Under the pieces are notes generated by a model. It saw only the letters and a program-made list of their open reading frames with translations, had not been told where the DNA came from and searched no databases. Shown in pieces: positions 16,238-25,838 of a DNA stretch of 64,000 bases. Position numbers and translations under genes: made by a program. The DNA is from Piscinibacter gummiphilus (lineage in GTDB: Bacteria > Pseudomonadota > Gammaproteobacteria > Burkholderiales > Burkholderiaceae_C): positions 4,451,001 to 4,515,000 of the forward strand of contig NZ_CP136336.1 of NCBI RefSeq assembly GCF_032681285.1, read 5' to 3'. How positions within the stretch are numbered: the first letter of the stretch is position 1; the number at the start of each line of letters is the position of its first letter.

Positions 16238-16311
16238 GCCCCCCAGTCGCTACTCGCTCCTGCCCCCAAGGGACGCCGTTCCGGCTTGGGGCGTCCCGGC
16301 GCCGGAACTTG
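16238..16311. repeat. Intergenic hairpin repeat, copy B
   Basis: Framework as in copy A at 14549: CCCCCCAGTCGCT, GCTCCTGCCCCCAAGGG, then an 8-bp stem GTTCCGGC (16278-16285) / GCCGGAAC (16301-16308) enclosing the loop TTGGGGCGTCCCGGC, which differs from copy A at one base. The arms differ from copy A but remain complementary. A second overlapping inverted pair, GGGACGCC / GGCGTCCC, is also present. It ends a few bases before the ruvC ATG. Confidence 0.7.
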
Positions 16312-16313
16312 AC

Positions 16314-16862
16314 ATGCGAATCCTCGGCATCGACCCCGCCCTGCGCACCACCGGCTTCGGTGTGATCGACGTCGAGGGCAGCACGCTGCACTACGTGGCC
16401 AGCGGCACCATCAAGACCGACGCTGCGGCCCTGGGCGACCTGCCGGGCCGCCTGAAGATCATCTACGACGGGGTGCGCGAGGTGGCGGCGCGCTACGAGC
16501 CGACCTGCGCCTCGATCGAGATCGTGTTCGTCAACGTCAACCCGCAGAGCACGCTGCTGCTGGGGCAGGCGCGCGGCGCGGCGATCACCGGGCTCGTGTC
16601 TTCCAACATCGACGTGGCCGAGTACACCGCCCTTCAGATGAAGAAAGCCATCGTCGGGGCCGGCCATGCGCGCAAGGAGCAGATCCAGGAGATGGTCAAG
16701 CGCCTCCTGAAGCTGCCCGGCCTGCCCGGCAAGGACGCGGCCGATGCACTCGGCCTCGCGGTGTGCCATGCGCATGCGGCGCGATCGTTCGCCGCCATCG
16801 AGAAGAGCACGGCGCGCACGCGCAGCACCAAGGCCCAGTTCAAGGGCGGGCGCAGCTACTGA
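16314..16862 (+). CDS. ruvC: Holliday junction resolvase RuvC
   Basis: 182 residues. [17 protein letters not shown] carries the first catalytic Asp (D7), [13 protein letters not shown] the Glu, and [16 protein letters not shown] the final acidic residues of the RNase H-like fold. RuvC cuts Holliday junctions with RuvAB during recombination. ruvA and ruvB are not in the window. No clear ribosome site precedes the ATG at 16314; repeat copy B occupies the upstream region. It is convergent with the enoyl-CoA hydratase. Confidence 0.96.
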   Translation: MRILGIDPALRTTGFGVIDVEGSTLHYVASGTIKTDAAALGDLPGRLKIIYDGVREVAARYEPTCASIEIVFVNVNPQSTLLLGQARGAAITGLVSSNIDVAEYTALQMKKAIVGAGHARKEQIQEMVKRLLKLPGLPGKDAADALGLAVCHAHAARSFAAIEKSTARTRSTKAQFKGGRSY

Positions 16863-16865
16863 GCG

Positions 16866-17654
16866 TCAGCGTTGCTTGAACGCGGGCTTGCGCTTGGCGA
16901 CGAACGCGTCCATGCCTTCCTTCTGATCCTCTGTCGCGAAGAGCGAGTGGAAGACACGCCGCTCGAAGGTCACGCCTTCCGACAGCGGCGATTCGTAGGC
17001 GCGGTTCACGCACTCCTTGGCCATCATCACGCTCGGGCCACTGAATTCGCAGATGTTTTGCGCCGCGGCGAAAGCCACGTCGAGCAGCTCGGCGGCGGGC
17101 ACCACGCGTGACACGAGCCCGGCACGCTCGGCTTCGGCGGCGTCCATCATTCGGCCGGTGAGCACGAGGTCCATCGCCTTGGCCTTGCCCACGGCGCGCG
17201 GCAGGCGCTGGGTGCCCCCAGCGCCGGGGATGATGCCGAGCTTGATCTCGGGCTGGCCGAACTTGGCGGTGTCGGCGGCGATGACGATGTCGCACATCAT
17301 CGCGAGCTCGCAGCCGCCACCGAGCGCGAAGCCGGCCACCGCGGCGATCACCGGCTTGCGAATGCTGCGGATCGTCTCCCAGTTGCGGGTGATGTAGTCG
17401 CTCTTGTAGACGTCCATGTAGCCCCACTTGGCCATCGCGCCGATGTCGGCGCCGGCCGCGAAGGCCTTCTCGCTGCCGGTGATGACGATGCAGCCCACGG
17501 TGTCGTCGGCATCGAAGGCCTTGAGCGCGGCACCCAGCTCGTCCATCAGAGTGTCGTTGAGCGCGTTGAGCTGCTTGGGGCGGTGCAGCGTGACGAGGCC
17601 GGTGCGCAGCGGGCCGTTGCCGCGGAGTTCGGTGAGGATGTTTTCGTAGGTCAT
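16866..17654 (-). CDS. Enoyl-CoA hydratase (crotonase family)
   Basis: 262 residues. The oxyanion-hole motif [11 protein letters not shown] and the [15 protein letters not shown] plus [19 protein letters not shown] regions with the two active-site glutamates are all present. It hydrates trans-2-enoyl-CoA in fatty-acid beta-oxidation, most like short-chain hydratases (EchA/PaaF class). The start overlaps the stop of the DUF3108 gene by ATGA. Being last in a minus-strand cluster of envelope genes, its metabolic partner genes are elsewhere. Confidence 0.9.
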   Translation of the reverse strand: MTYENILTELRGNGPLRTGLVTLHRPKQLNALNDTLMDELGAALKAFDADDTVGCIVITGSEKAFAAGADIGAMAKWGYMDVYKSDYITRNWETIRSIRKPVIAAVAGFALGGGCELAMMCDIVIAADTAKFGQPEIKLGIIPGAGGTQRLPRAVGKAKAMDLVLTGRMMDAAEAERAGLVSRVVPAAELLDVAFAAAQNICEFSGPSVMMAKECVNRAYESPLSEGVTFERRVFHSLFATEDQKEGMDAFVAKRKPAFKQR

Positions 17655-18742
17655 GGTCGGGTTCGGGCGGGGGTGTCGGAGGCACCGAGTTCGGGGCGCC
17701 GGTCGAGCATCAGGTCGACGAAGTTCTCGGCGTCCTGGCGGATCACAAAGCGTATCGGCAAATGGCGCAGTTGCGGCGCAATCCAGAGTTCGGTGACGAG
17801 GTCACCGCCGGCGCGCGGCTCGCGGCGCGGCTTCAAGTGGTAGGAGGGCACTTCGCCGAACGGTGTGTAGAGCAACTCCTCCTCGACCACGTCGTACACC
17901 CACACCGACACGTTGCGCGGCATCGCGAGCAGCACCTCGACCGTGGCCCCCACCCGCAGCCGCTGCGGCTCGCGGTCGAAGAGGTAGGCAAGCTGCACGA
18001 ACTGGCTGGCGGTGTCCTGCACACCCGGTGGGTGGTCGACGGGTGTGCCGTTGGCCAGCCATACGCGGCCACCTTCGAAGCGCAACGTCGCGCGGTAAGG
18101 GTCTCCGAACGCGAGCCGCGTCTCCTGCTCGTAGCGGCGCGGCAGCAGGCCGTCGGGCGTGATCTCGCCTTCGCTGCTCATGCGGCGCGTGGCCAGCGGC
18201 GCGAAGCTCGGACCGACCTGCACATCGAGATGCACCTGGTAGCGCGCGCCGGCGCGAATCCACTCCACCTGCGCCTGGCCCTGCACCTCGCCACGCACGT
18301 TGCCCGTGAGCACGTAGCGCAGGCGCGTGGACACGGGCCACTCGAAGGCGTCGGGGGCGCTGGCGGCCGGCTCCGGGGCCGACGCGGCGGCGGCCAGTCC
18401 CTGTGGCACTTCCGGCTCGGGCGCGGAGGCGGCTGGCTCGGGCTCCGGCACGGCCGGTGGTTCGGGCGCCGATGCTGCCGGCGCAGGTGACTCGGGTGCT
18501 GGAGCGCGCCGCTTCGCCAGGGCAGGCTTGGCGGCGGGCCGGGCCACGGGCGGCGTGAACGCCATCTCGCGCACGTAGGCCACCTCGATGCGCTGCATCG
18601 CGGGAGACGCGTTCTCAAACGCGATGAGCTGCTCGCCGATCCAGTCGGCCACGCCGACGTGGACCGAGATCACCAGCAGCACCAGCCCCAGCGCCGCCCA
18701 CCTGCGGGGCGCGGCGAGCCAGCGTGTCAGGTGGTGAGCCAT
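17651..18742 (-). CDS. DUF3108 domain protein with Pro/Ala-rich linker
   Basis: 363 residues. One N-terminal transmembrane helix ([20 protein letters not shown]) is followed by a TonB-like Pro/Ala/Glu linker with repeated [10 protein letters not shown] units (about 65-135) and a C-terminal DUF3108 domain ([21 protein letters not shown] ... [19 protein letters not shown]). DUF3108 proteins are predicted periplasmic beta-rich proteins of unknown role. ATG 18742 is used: it overlaps the M61 stop by 16 bases, and the longer frame to 19123 is inside the peptidase gene. Confidence 0.75.
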   Translation of the reverse strand: MAHHLTRWLAAPRRWAALGLVLLVISVHVGVADWIGEQLIAFENASPAMQRIEVAYVREMAFTPPVARPAAKPALAKRRAPAPESPAPAASAPEPPAVPEPEPAASAPEPEVPQGLAAAASAPEPAASAPDAFEWPVSTRLRYVLTGNVRGEVQGQAQVEWIRAGARYQVHLDVQVGPSFAPLATRRMSSEGEITPDGLLPRRYEQETRLAFGDPYRATLRFEGGRVWLANGTPVDHPPGVQDTASQFVQLAYLFDREPQRLRVGATVEVLLAMPRNVSVWVYDVVEEELLYTPFGEVPSYHLKPRREPRAGGDLVTELWIAPQLRHLPIRFVIRQDAENFVDLMLDRRPELGASDTPARTRP

Positions 18743-20481
18743 GCGCGCCGCAGCGCCATGGCAGCCGGCGGGGTCTTGTCGGCGCCAGCCAGGGTGAGCG
18801 AGACGGCGCCAGCTTCGGGTGCCGGCGGCAACGAGAGCGTGAGCGTGCGCAGGCGCTGGTCGCGCGAGACCAGCAATTGCATCGCACCGCGCTCGGGCAA
18901 GAGGCGCGGCAGCTCGTCGAGGCGACGCACACGCCAGCCGTCGACCCCCAGCACCTCGTCGCCAGCGGCGAGGCCCGCGGCTTCGCCGGCACCGGCGCGC
19001 AGCACGTGCGTCACCTTGATGCCGGTGAGCGCGCTCTCCGACACGCGCAGGCCCAGGCGCTGCGCGACGGTGGGCGCCTGCTGGCCCCACTCGACGGCGG
19101 CACGGGCGAGCTGAAGGCGCCACGGCGGGTCGTCGGTGCCATGCACCCAGGCCTGCAGTTCCTTCTCATACGAACGGCCACCCACCTCGGCCAGCGCGGC
19201 GGCGATGTCGCCCTCGCCCACCGGGCCGCCACCGCTGCGCTCCCACAGGAGTCGCATCACGTCGTCGAGCGAGCCGCGGCCTTCGTGGCGCAGCGTGAGG
19301 TCGAGCGCGAGCGCCACCAGCGAACCCTTGGTGTAGTAGCTGATGGTGCTGTTGGGAGTGTTCTCGTCGGCGCGGTAGTACTTCACCCAGGCGTCGAAGC
19401 TCGCCTGCGCCACGCTCTGCACGTGGCGGCCCGGCATGCCGAGCACACCGCTGAGCGTCTTGGCCACGAGCTTCAGGTAGCGCGGCTCGTCGATGAGCCC
19501 GGCACGCAGCAGCAGCAGGTCGTCGTAGTAGGAGGTGAAGCCTTCGAAGAACCACAGGAGTTCGGTGTAGTTCTCCTGCGTGTAGTCGTAGCGGGTGAAC
19601 TCGCTCGGCCGCAGGCGCTTGACGTTCCAGGTGTGGAAGTACTCGTGGCTGATGAGGCCCAGCAGCGTGACGTAGCCGTCGGAGAGATCCTTCGCGTCGC
19701 GCCGGCTGCGCTGCGGCAGGTCGCGGCGCGCGGCGATGAGCGCGGTGCTGGCACGGTGCTCGAGGCCACCGTAGCCGTCGTCCACCGCGTTGAGCAGGAA
19801 GACGTATCGCTTCAGGAAGGTCTTCTTCTTGCCGTGCCAGAAGGCGATGACGGTTTCGCAGATGCGGCGGGCATCGGCCAGCAGCCGCTCGCCGTCGAAG
19901 TCGGGCAAAGCGCCGGCGACGACGAACTCGTGCGGCACACCGGCCGCCTTGAACTCGCCGCGCCAGAAGTCGCCGAGCTCGACCGGGTGGTCGACCAGCT
20001 CGTCGTAGTCGGCCGCTTCATAGGTGCCCTGGCCCCGCGCATCGACCTTGACGCTTGGCAAGGCGGTCGCTGCCTTCCAGCCCTTGGGCAATCCCTTGAG
20101 CTCCATGCGCTGCGGCTCGGCCTCGCGGCCGTGCACGCGCACGAAGACGCCGGTGCCGTTGAAGAACGCGCGCTGCGCGTCGAGGTAGGCCGCCCGCACC
20201 GAGGAATCGAAGGCGTAGACCTTGTAGGTGAGCGTGAGCGCTGCACGGCCGGTGCAGCGCGCGACCCAGGTCGCCTTGTCGATCTGCTGCAGCGGCACAT
20301 CGCGATCACCTTGCCGCGCCGACATGCCCGACAGATGGCGCGCAAACTCGCGCACGAGGTAGCTGCCCGGGATCCACGCCGGCAGGCTCACCTGCTGCTC
20401 GGCGGCGGGCTGCGGAACGGTGACGGTGACGGCGAAGAGGTGGGCGTGCGCGTCGGCGATCTCGATGCGGTAGGTGACCAT
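18727..20481 (-). CDS. M61 family metallopeptidase with PDZ domain
   Basis: 584 residues. The zinc-binding motif HEYFH occurs in LISHEYFHTWNVKRLRP, as in glycyl aminopeptidase (M61), and WIPGSYLVREFARH is the conserved N-terminal signature. A PDZ-like domain is at the C-terminus (VTHVLRAGAGEAAGLAAGDEVLGVDGWRV). No signal peptide is evident. Family members cleave N-terminal Gly or Ala residues. It overlaps the DUF3108 gene and follows dsbC by 10 bases, so the three likely share a transcript. Confidence 0.9.
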   Translation of the reverse strand: MVTYRIEIADAHAHLFAVTVTVPQPAAEQQVSLPAWIPGSYLVREFARHLSGMSARQGDRDVPLQQIDKATWVARCTGRAALTLTYKVYAFDSSVRAAYLDAQRAFFNGTGVFVRVHGREAEPQRMELKGLPKGWKAATALPSVKVDARGQGTYEAADYDELVDHPVELGDFWRGEFKAAGVPHEFVVAGALPDFDGERLLADARRICETVIAFWHGKKKTFLKRYVFLLNAVDDGYGGLEHRASTALIAARRDLPQRSRRDAKDLSDGYVTLLGLISHEYFHTWNVKRLRPSEFTRYDYTQENYTELLWFFEGFTSYYDDLLLLRAGLIDEPRYLKLVAKTLSGVLGMPGRHVQSVAQASFDAWVKYYRADENTPNSTISYYTKGSLVALALDLTLRHEGRGSLDDVMRLLWERSGGGPVGEGDIAAALAEVGGRSYEKELQAWVHGTDDPPWRLQLARAAVEWGQQAPTVAQRLGLRVSESALTGIKVTHVLRAGAGEAAGLAAGDEVLGVDGWRVRRLDELPRLLPERGAMQLLVSRDQRLRTLTLSLPPAPEAGAVSLTLAGADKTPPAAMALRRAWLTT

Positions 20482-20491
20482 CGAGCGGCGA

Positions 20492-21271
20492 TCAGTTGGT
20501 CGTCGCAGTCGGGGTGGTGGTCAGGCCGGGCTTGGTGGCCGCGGCGCTGGCCACCAGTTGCTTCTCGATCTGCTCGGCGCCGATCGCACCGGGGATGCGG
20601 GTGCCGTCGCTGAAGATGATAGCCGGCGTGCCGTTGATGCGGTACTTGCGCGAGAACTCGAGGTTGCGCTCCAGCGGCGTGGCGCACTGGCCGATGTTGC
20701 GCTGCGGCGCCTTGCCTTCGAGCATCCACGACAGCCAGGCCTTGGCCTGGTCTTTCGAGCACCAGATGGCTTCCGACTTCTGCGGCGAGTCGCCACCCAG
20801 CACCGGCAGCAGGAAGGTGTAGACGGTCACGTTCTTGATCTTCTGCAGATCCTGCTCGAACTTCTTGCAGTAGCCGCAGTTGGGGTCGGCGAAGACGGCC
20901 AACTTGCGGGCGCCGGTGCCGTTCTTCCAGACGATGGCGTCTTTCAGCGGCAGCTGCGCGAAGTCGATCGCGGTGAGCTTGTTGACACGCGCTTCGGTGA
21001 GGCTGGTGCGCGTCTTGGTGTCGATCAGGTTGCCCTGGAAGACGTGGTTGCCGTTCTCGTCGGCATAGACGATCTCGGTGCCGATGCGCACCTCGTAGAT
21101 GCCGGGGATCGCCGTCTTGCTCACCTCGTCGATCGGGGGCAGGTTGGGCAGGCGCTCGGCGAGGTTCTTGCGGATGGCCGCTTCGTCGGCAAACGCCGCG
21201 TGCGACAACACCGTGCCGAGGGTGAGGGCAGCCACGGTGCGGGTGGCGCGGAAGACAAGGGAGGACAACAT
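20492..21271 (-). CDS. dsbC: Thiol:disulfide interchange protein DsbC
   Basis: 259 residues with a signal peptide cleaved near AFA-DE (residue 28). An N-terminal dimerisation domain is followed by the thioredoxin fold with active site FADPNCGYCKKF (C132/C135) and the cis-Pro loop INGTPAIIFSDG. A second cysteine pair (WCS, QCAT) is also conserved. DsbC isomerises wrong disulfides in the periplasm and is kept reduced by DsbD. The C-terminal tail is Thr/Ala-rich. Located 12 bases downstream of the UbiH-family gene. Confidence 0.93.
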   Translation of the reverse strand: MLSSLVFRATRTVAALTLGTVLSHAAFADEAAIRKNLAERLPNLPPIDEVSKTAIPGIYEVRIGTEIVYADENGNHVFQGNLIDTKTRTSLTEARVNKLTAIDFAQLPLKDAIVWKNGTGARKLAVFADPNCGYCKKFEQDLQKIKNVTVYTFLLPVLGGDSPQKSEAIWCSKDQAKAWLSWMLEGKAPQRNIGQCATPLERNLEFSRKYRINGTPAIIFSDGTRIPGAIGAEQIEKQLVASAAATKPGLTTTPTATTN

Positions 21272-21283
21272 AGCGAATCTCTT

Positions 21284-22390
21284 TCAGGAACCCAGCGCAC
21301 GCGAGGCGAGCCAGCGTTTGAGCGGTGGTAGGTGGTTGACGAGAGTCATGCCACGGTTGCGGAGTTCCCGCAAAGCCGGCTGCTCGTGTGAAAACAAGCG
21401 CAACAAGCCATCGGTGAGCTGGCCCATTGCGATCGTGGGTGCCTGACGCTGCCGCTCGTAGCGGCGCAGCAGACGCGCATCGCCCAGCTCGCGCCAGGCT
21501 TCGCGTTGTGAGATGACGGTGGCGAGCGTGGCCACATCGGCCAGCCCGAGGTTGAGGCCCTGCCCGGCGAGCGGGTGCACCACGTGGGCCGCATCGCCCA
21601 GCAGCACCCAGCCCGGGCCGCACCAGCTGCGCGCCCGCGCCAGCATCAGGGGCCAGGCCGCGCGCTCGCTGGCGAGCTGCAGCGTGCCGCAGGCGCCGCC
21701 GGTGGCCTCGTTCAGGGCGTGCTCGAAGGCGGGTCCGTCGAGCGCCATCAGCTCCTGCGCGCGGGCCTCGGGCATCGACCACACCAGCGCATGCGAGTGG
21801 CCGGGTTGCGGCGTGTCGAAAGGCAGCAGGGCCAGCACGTCGGGCTGGCGGAACCACTGGCGCGCGGTGTTGGCGTGCGGGGCGTCACCCCGCAGCCGCG
21901 CGGCGATGGCGGTGTGGCCGTAGTCGTGGCGGTCCCAGCCCACGCCGAGCGCCTCGCGCGTGGCCGAGGCCTTGCCTTCGCACAACGCGGTGAGCGTGGC
22001 CTCGACCTTCTCGGTGACCAGCGTGACGTGGGGCGCATAGCGCACAGCGGCGGCCATCGACTGCTCGAGCACCGGCGCATCCACGATCCACGCCAGCTCG
22101 CCGAAGCGCTGCTGCCAGGCCGAGAACTCGAGCAGCCCCGAAGCGGCGTCGCCCTCGATGTGCATGTCGTACACCGGGGTGGCGGCATGCGGCGGCAGTG
22201 CATCCCACACCTTCAGCGAGCGCAGCAGCTCGACCGAGGCGGCATTGAGCGCATAGGCGCGCACGTCCACGCGAGACGCATCGGCCGGCTGCGACACCAA
22301 GGCCACTTGGAAACCCTGGCGCGCCAGCGACAGAGCCAAGCTCTGCCCGACCACACCGGCACCCAGCACGCAGACATCGAAGCGTTTCAT
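21284..22390 (-). CDS. UbiH/UbiF/COQ6-family FAD monooxygenase
   Basis: 368 residues. The Rossmann motif VLGAGVVGQSLALSLARQG is at the N-terminus, and GDAAHVVHPLAGQGLNLGLAD (about 262-282) is the second FAD motif of ubiquinone-biosynthesis hydroxylases. It probably hydroxylates the quinone ring in ubiquinone synthesis; which carbon cannot be told from sequence. It heads the cluster with dsbC and the M61 peptidase and is divergent from the AsmA gene. Confidence 0.87.
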   Translation of the reverse strand: MKRFDVCVLGAGVVGQSLALSLARQGFQVALVSQPADASRVDVRAYALNAASVELLRSLKVWDALPPHAATPVYDMHIEGDAASGLLEFSAWQQRFGELAWIVDAPVLEQSMAAAVRYAPHVTLVTEKVEATLTALCEGKASATREALGVGWDRHDYGHTAIAARLRGDAPHANTARQWFRQPDVLALLPFDTPQPGHSHALVWSMPEARAQELMALDGPAFEHALNEATGGACGTLQLASERAAWPLMLARARSWCGPGWVLLGDAAHVVHPLAGQGLNLGLADVATLATVISQREAWRELGDARLLRRYERQRQAPTIAMGQLTDGLLRLFSHEQPALRELRNRGMTLVNHLPPLKRWLASRALGS

Positions 22391-22520
22391 GGCGTTTCAT
22401 TGTAGAGACGCCAACGTGGCAAGGGTCCCGAGGCAGAATCAGTTTCTTCCCCCATCTCCCTGTGGCTTTTCCGGGCCTCTGGGACTTTTCCCACGATCCC
22501 CACAAGGGACGCCACCACGC

Positions 22521-24974
22521 ATGACTTCTCCCTGGATGCGCAAGCTGCTGATCGGCGCAGGCGTGTTCGTGCTGCTGATCGCAGCCGTGCTGACCTACCT
22601 CGTCGCCACCTTCGACCCGAATGCCTACAAGGGCCTGGCCGTCGACTGGATGAAAACCCATCGACAGCGCACGCTGGCGATCAACGGGCCGATCAAGCTC
22701 GCGGTGTTTCCGAGGCTCGCGGTGCAGGTGTCGGGCGTGACGCTGTCCGAGAAGAACCGGCCCGACGACTTCCTCAAGCTCGACGAAGCGGCGCTGTCGG
22801 TGGCGGTGCTGCCGCTGCTGCGCCAGCAGGTGGTGGTCGACAGCGTGCGTGCCAAGGGCCTGCGCGTCACCTATCGGCGTGACGCCAAGGGAGGTTCCAA
22901 CCTCGACGATCTCGTGCAGAGCGAGCCCAAGACGGAGCAGCCCGATGCGAGCGACAAGAGCAGCAACTCGCCGCTGCGATTCGACGTGAGCAGCATCCAG
23001 CTCGAAGACCTGCAGCTCAGCCTGCGCGACGAGCAGGGCAAGCTGGCGGGCGAGATCTCGCTGGCGTCGCTGAGCACCGGCCGCCTGGCCGACGGTGTGG
23101 AGTCGCCCGTCAAGCTCAAGGCCCGCCTCGGCCTCACCGCGCCCGCCGTGCAGGGTGACCTCGACGGCAGCACGAAGCTGAAGCTCGATCTGGCCAAGAA
23201 GGGCGTGACGCTGTCGGACATGTCGCTCGCCTGGAAGGGCAAGCTGCCCGGCACCGAGTCGGTCGATGCCACGCTGCGCGGCGCCCTTGCCTTCGACACC
23301 GCCAACGGCACGCTGCGCGCCGAGAAGATCGAGCTGGCCGGCGATGCCGGCCTGGGCACGCTGCGGCTCGTCAAGTCATCGCTCACCGTCGAAGCGTTTG
23401 CCTACGACCCGAGCAACCAGGCGCTGCAGTTGGGCAAGCTGCGCATCAAGCTCGGCGGCACCAGCAGCGGCCACCCGATGAACCTCAACCTCGACTGGCC
23501 CGAGCTGGTGGTGCAGCGCGACTCGCTCACCGGCAGCCCGCTCAGCGGCCAGCTGAGCCTGGCCGGGCCGACGTCCATCGATGCGAGCTTCAAGACCGCC
23601 GCGCCGAGCGGCAGCTTCGAGCGCATCGTGGTGCCCAACGTCGAGAGCACGCTCAAGGGCCGCAGCGGCCCGCGCAACGTCGAAGGCAGCGTGCGCGCCA
23701 CCTTGCTGCTGCTGCCGGCCAAGGGCGCGTTGGCACTCGAAGGCCTCAACACCCAGCTGCAGCTGCACGAGCCGTCGCTGCAGCCGCTGGCCATCACCGT
23801 GCAAGGTGCGGCCGATGCGTCAGCCCAGCAGGCCCACTGGGCGCTCAAGGGCCAGATCAACGGCAACCCGTACACGAGCGAAGGCAAGGCCATCCTCGCC
23901 ACCACGCCGATGACGCTCAACGTGGCGGCGCGCTTCGATTCGCTCGATCTCAACCGCCTGCTGCCGCCCTCGGCCACCGCGCCGGCGGCTTCGGGTCCGT
24001 CATCGGGTGGGGGTGCGGCGGCCGACTCCCCCGTCGACCTTTCGGCGTTGCGCTCGCTGCAGGGGAACTTCGACCTCAAGATCGGCCAGTTCGCCTACCA
24101 GAGCTACCGTCTCTCCGACCTGGTGTTCGCCGCCACGCTCGAAGGCGGCATGCTGCGGGTGAGCCAACTCTCGGGCAAGGGCTGGGGCGGCAGCTTCGTG
24201 GCCAACGCGTTCGCCGACGCCCGCGCGAGCCGCCTGGCACTCGCCGGCAACGCGAGCGGCGTCAACGTCAACGCGCTGCTGAAAGACGTGGCGCAGAAAG
24301 ACATCCTCGAAGGCACCGGCCGGGTGGTGGTCGATGTCGACAGCGCCGGCCGCAGCGTCAACGAACTCAAGTCGCGCCTGCAGGGCAAGGCCGCGCTGCA
24401 GCTGCGCGACGGCGCAATCAAGGGCGTGAACCTCGCCAAGAGCCTGCGCCAGGCCCGCGCCACGCTCGGCCTCAAGGGCGGCGACGACGTGCAGAAGGCG
24501 AACCGCACCGAGAAGACCGACTTCTCCGAGCTGAGCGCCACCTTCGCGATTGCCGAGGGCGTGGCCCGCAACAACGACCTCGACATGAAGAGCCCCTTCC
24601 TGCGCTTGGGTGGCGACGGGCTGCTCGACATCGGCAAGAGCCGCATCGACTACACCGCGCGGGCCACCGTCACCGGCACCTCCAAGGGCCAGGACGGCGC
24701 CGACCTCGCCGCGCTCAAGGGCCTCACGATTCCCGTGCACCTCACCGGCCCGTTCGATGCGATGGACTGGCGCATCCGCTGGTCGGCCATCGCGGCGCAG
24801 GCGCTCAAGACGGAAGTCGGCAGCAAGCTCGAACAGCAGGCGAAGGACCGGCTGCGCGACAAGCTCGGCCTGCCCTCGGCCGCCAGTGCGGCCAGCGGCG
24901 CGGCCAGCAGCCAGCGCCTCGAAGACGTGGCGAAAGACAAGCTCAAGGACAAGCTGAAGGGGATCTTCAAGTGA
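22521..24974 (+). CDS. AsmA family protein
   Basis: 817 residues. One N-terminal transmembrane helix (LLIGAGVFVLLIAAVLTYLVATFDPNAYKG) and the AsmA hallmark IKLAVFPRLAVQVSGVTLSEKN are followed by a long periplasmic beta-rich repeat region and the C-terminal AsmA_2 domain (LQGKAALQLRDGAIKGVNLAKSLRQARATL). AsmA-like proteins are bridge-like lipid-transfer proteins that affect outer-membrane composition. The ATG at 22521 is chosen because the helix starts at once; the open frame back to 22389 is divergent promoter space. It overlaps the MOSC gene by GTGA. Confidence 0.9.
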   Translation: MTSPWMRKLLIGAGVFVLLIAAVLTYLVATFDPNAYKGLAVDWMKTHRQRTLAINGPIKLAVFPRLAVQVSGVTLSEKNRPDDFLKLDEAALSVAVLPLLRQQVVVDSVRAKGLRVTYRRDAKGGSNLDDLVQSEPKTEQPDASDKSSNSPLRFDVSSIQLEDLQLSLRDEQGKLAGEISLASLSTGRLADGVESPVKLKARLGLTAPAVQGDLDGSTKLKLDLAKKGVTLSDMSLAWKGKLPGTESVDATLRGALAFDTANGTLRAEKIELAGDAGLGTLRLVKSSLTVEAFAYDPSNQALQLGKLRIKLGGTSSGHPMNLNLDWPELVVQRDSLTGSPLSGQLSLAGPTSIDASFKTAAPSGSFERIVVPNVESTLKGRSGPRNVEGSVRATLLLLPAKGALALEGLNTQLQLHEPSLQPLAITVQGAADASAQQAHWALKGQINGNPYTSEGKAILATTPMTLNVAARFDSLDLNRLLPPSATAPAASGPSSGGGAAADSPVDLSALRSLQGNFDLKIGQFAYQSYRLSDLVFAATLEGGMLRVSQLSGKGWGGSFVANAFADARASRLALAGNASGVNVNALLKDVAQKDILEGTGRVVVDVDSAGRSVNELKSRLQGKAALQLRDGAIKGVNLAKSLRQARATLGLKGGDDVQKANRTEKTDFSELSATFAIAEGVARNNDLDMKSPFLRLGGDGLLDIGKSRIDYTARATVTGTSKGQDGADLAALKGLTIPVHLTGPFDAMDWRIRWSAIAAQALKTEVGSKLEQQAKDRLRDKLGLPSAASAASGAASSQRLEDVAKDKLKDKLKGIFK

Positions 24975-25828
24975 GCGATGACGTGACCGTGGCGATCTCG
25001 GCGCTGTACCTGCACCCGATCAAGAGCTGCGCCGGCATCGGCGTGCGTGAGGCGCTGCTGATCGAGACCGGGCTGGAGTTCGACCGTGCGTGGATGGTGG
25101 TGGATGCCCACGGCCGCTTCCTCACGCAACGCGAGCTGCCGCGCATGGCGCTCATCGTGCCCACGCTCAAGCACACCGAGCTGGTGCTGCGCGCGCCCGG
25201 CATGCTGGCCCTGCACCTCGCGCTCGATGCGGTGGAAGCACCGACCCGCGCGACCGTGTGGCAGGACGAGGTCGCCGCGTACGACATGGGCGACCTGGCG
25301 GCGCAGTGGTTCAGCGATTTCCTGGGGCAGACATGTCGGCTCGCGCGTTTCGACCCGGAGCAGAAGCGGCTGTCCAACAAGAAGTGGACCGGCGACATCG
25401 ACGCCGAGAACGCATTCAGCGACGGCTACCCGCTGCTCGTGACCTCCGACGCGTCGCTCGCCGACCTGAACGAGCGGCTCGCCAGCCGCGGCGCTGCGCC
25501 GGTCGAGATGAACCGCTTCCGGCCCAACATCGTGCTCTCGGGGCTCGACGCCTTCGGCGAGGACCACCTCGACGAAATCCGCTTCGACACGCCGGAAGGC
25601 GAAGTCGTGCTCAAGCTCGTGAAGCCCTGCTCGCGCTGCACCATCCCGAGCGTCGACCCAGCCACCGGCGTTCAAGGCCATGAGCCGGGCGACACGCTCG
25701 CCACCTACCGCGCCGATGCGCGGCTCGACGGCGCCATCACCTTCGCGATGAACGCCGTGATCGTGAAGGGCATCGAGTGCGGGCTTCGCGTGGGGCAGAC
25801 GGGCACGGCCGGCTACCGCTTCGACTGA
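24971..25828 (+). CDS. MOSC domain-containing protein (YcbX/mARC-like)
   Basis: 285 residues. An N-terminal MOSC beta-barrel domain (ALYLHPIKSCAGIGVREALL) precedes the MOSC domain with NRFRPNIVLSG and LVKPCSRCTIPSVDP; the Cys in KPCSRC is the likely molybdenum-cofactor ligand. YcbX reduces N-hydroxylated bases and related compounds using a partner reductase. The ferredoxin domain found in E. coli YcbX is absent, so the electron donor must be a separate protein. The GTG start overlaps the AsmA stop. Confidence 0.88.
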   Translation: MSDDVTVAISALYLHPIKSCAGIGVREALLIETGLEFDRAWMVVDAHGRFLTQRELPRMALIVPTLKHTELVLRAPGMLALHLALDAVEAPTRATVWQDEVAAYDMGDLAAQWFSDFLGQTCRLARFDPEQKRLSNKKWTGDIDAENAFSDGYPLLVTSDASLADLNERLASRGAAPVEMNRFRPNIVLSGLDAFGEDHLDEIRFDTPEGEVVLKLVKPCSRCTIPSVDPATGVQGHEPGDTLATYRADARLDGAITFAMNAVIVKGIECGLRVGQTGTAGYRFD

Positions 25829-25838
25829 GCGCTGCCGC

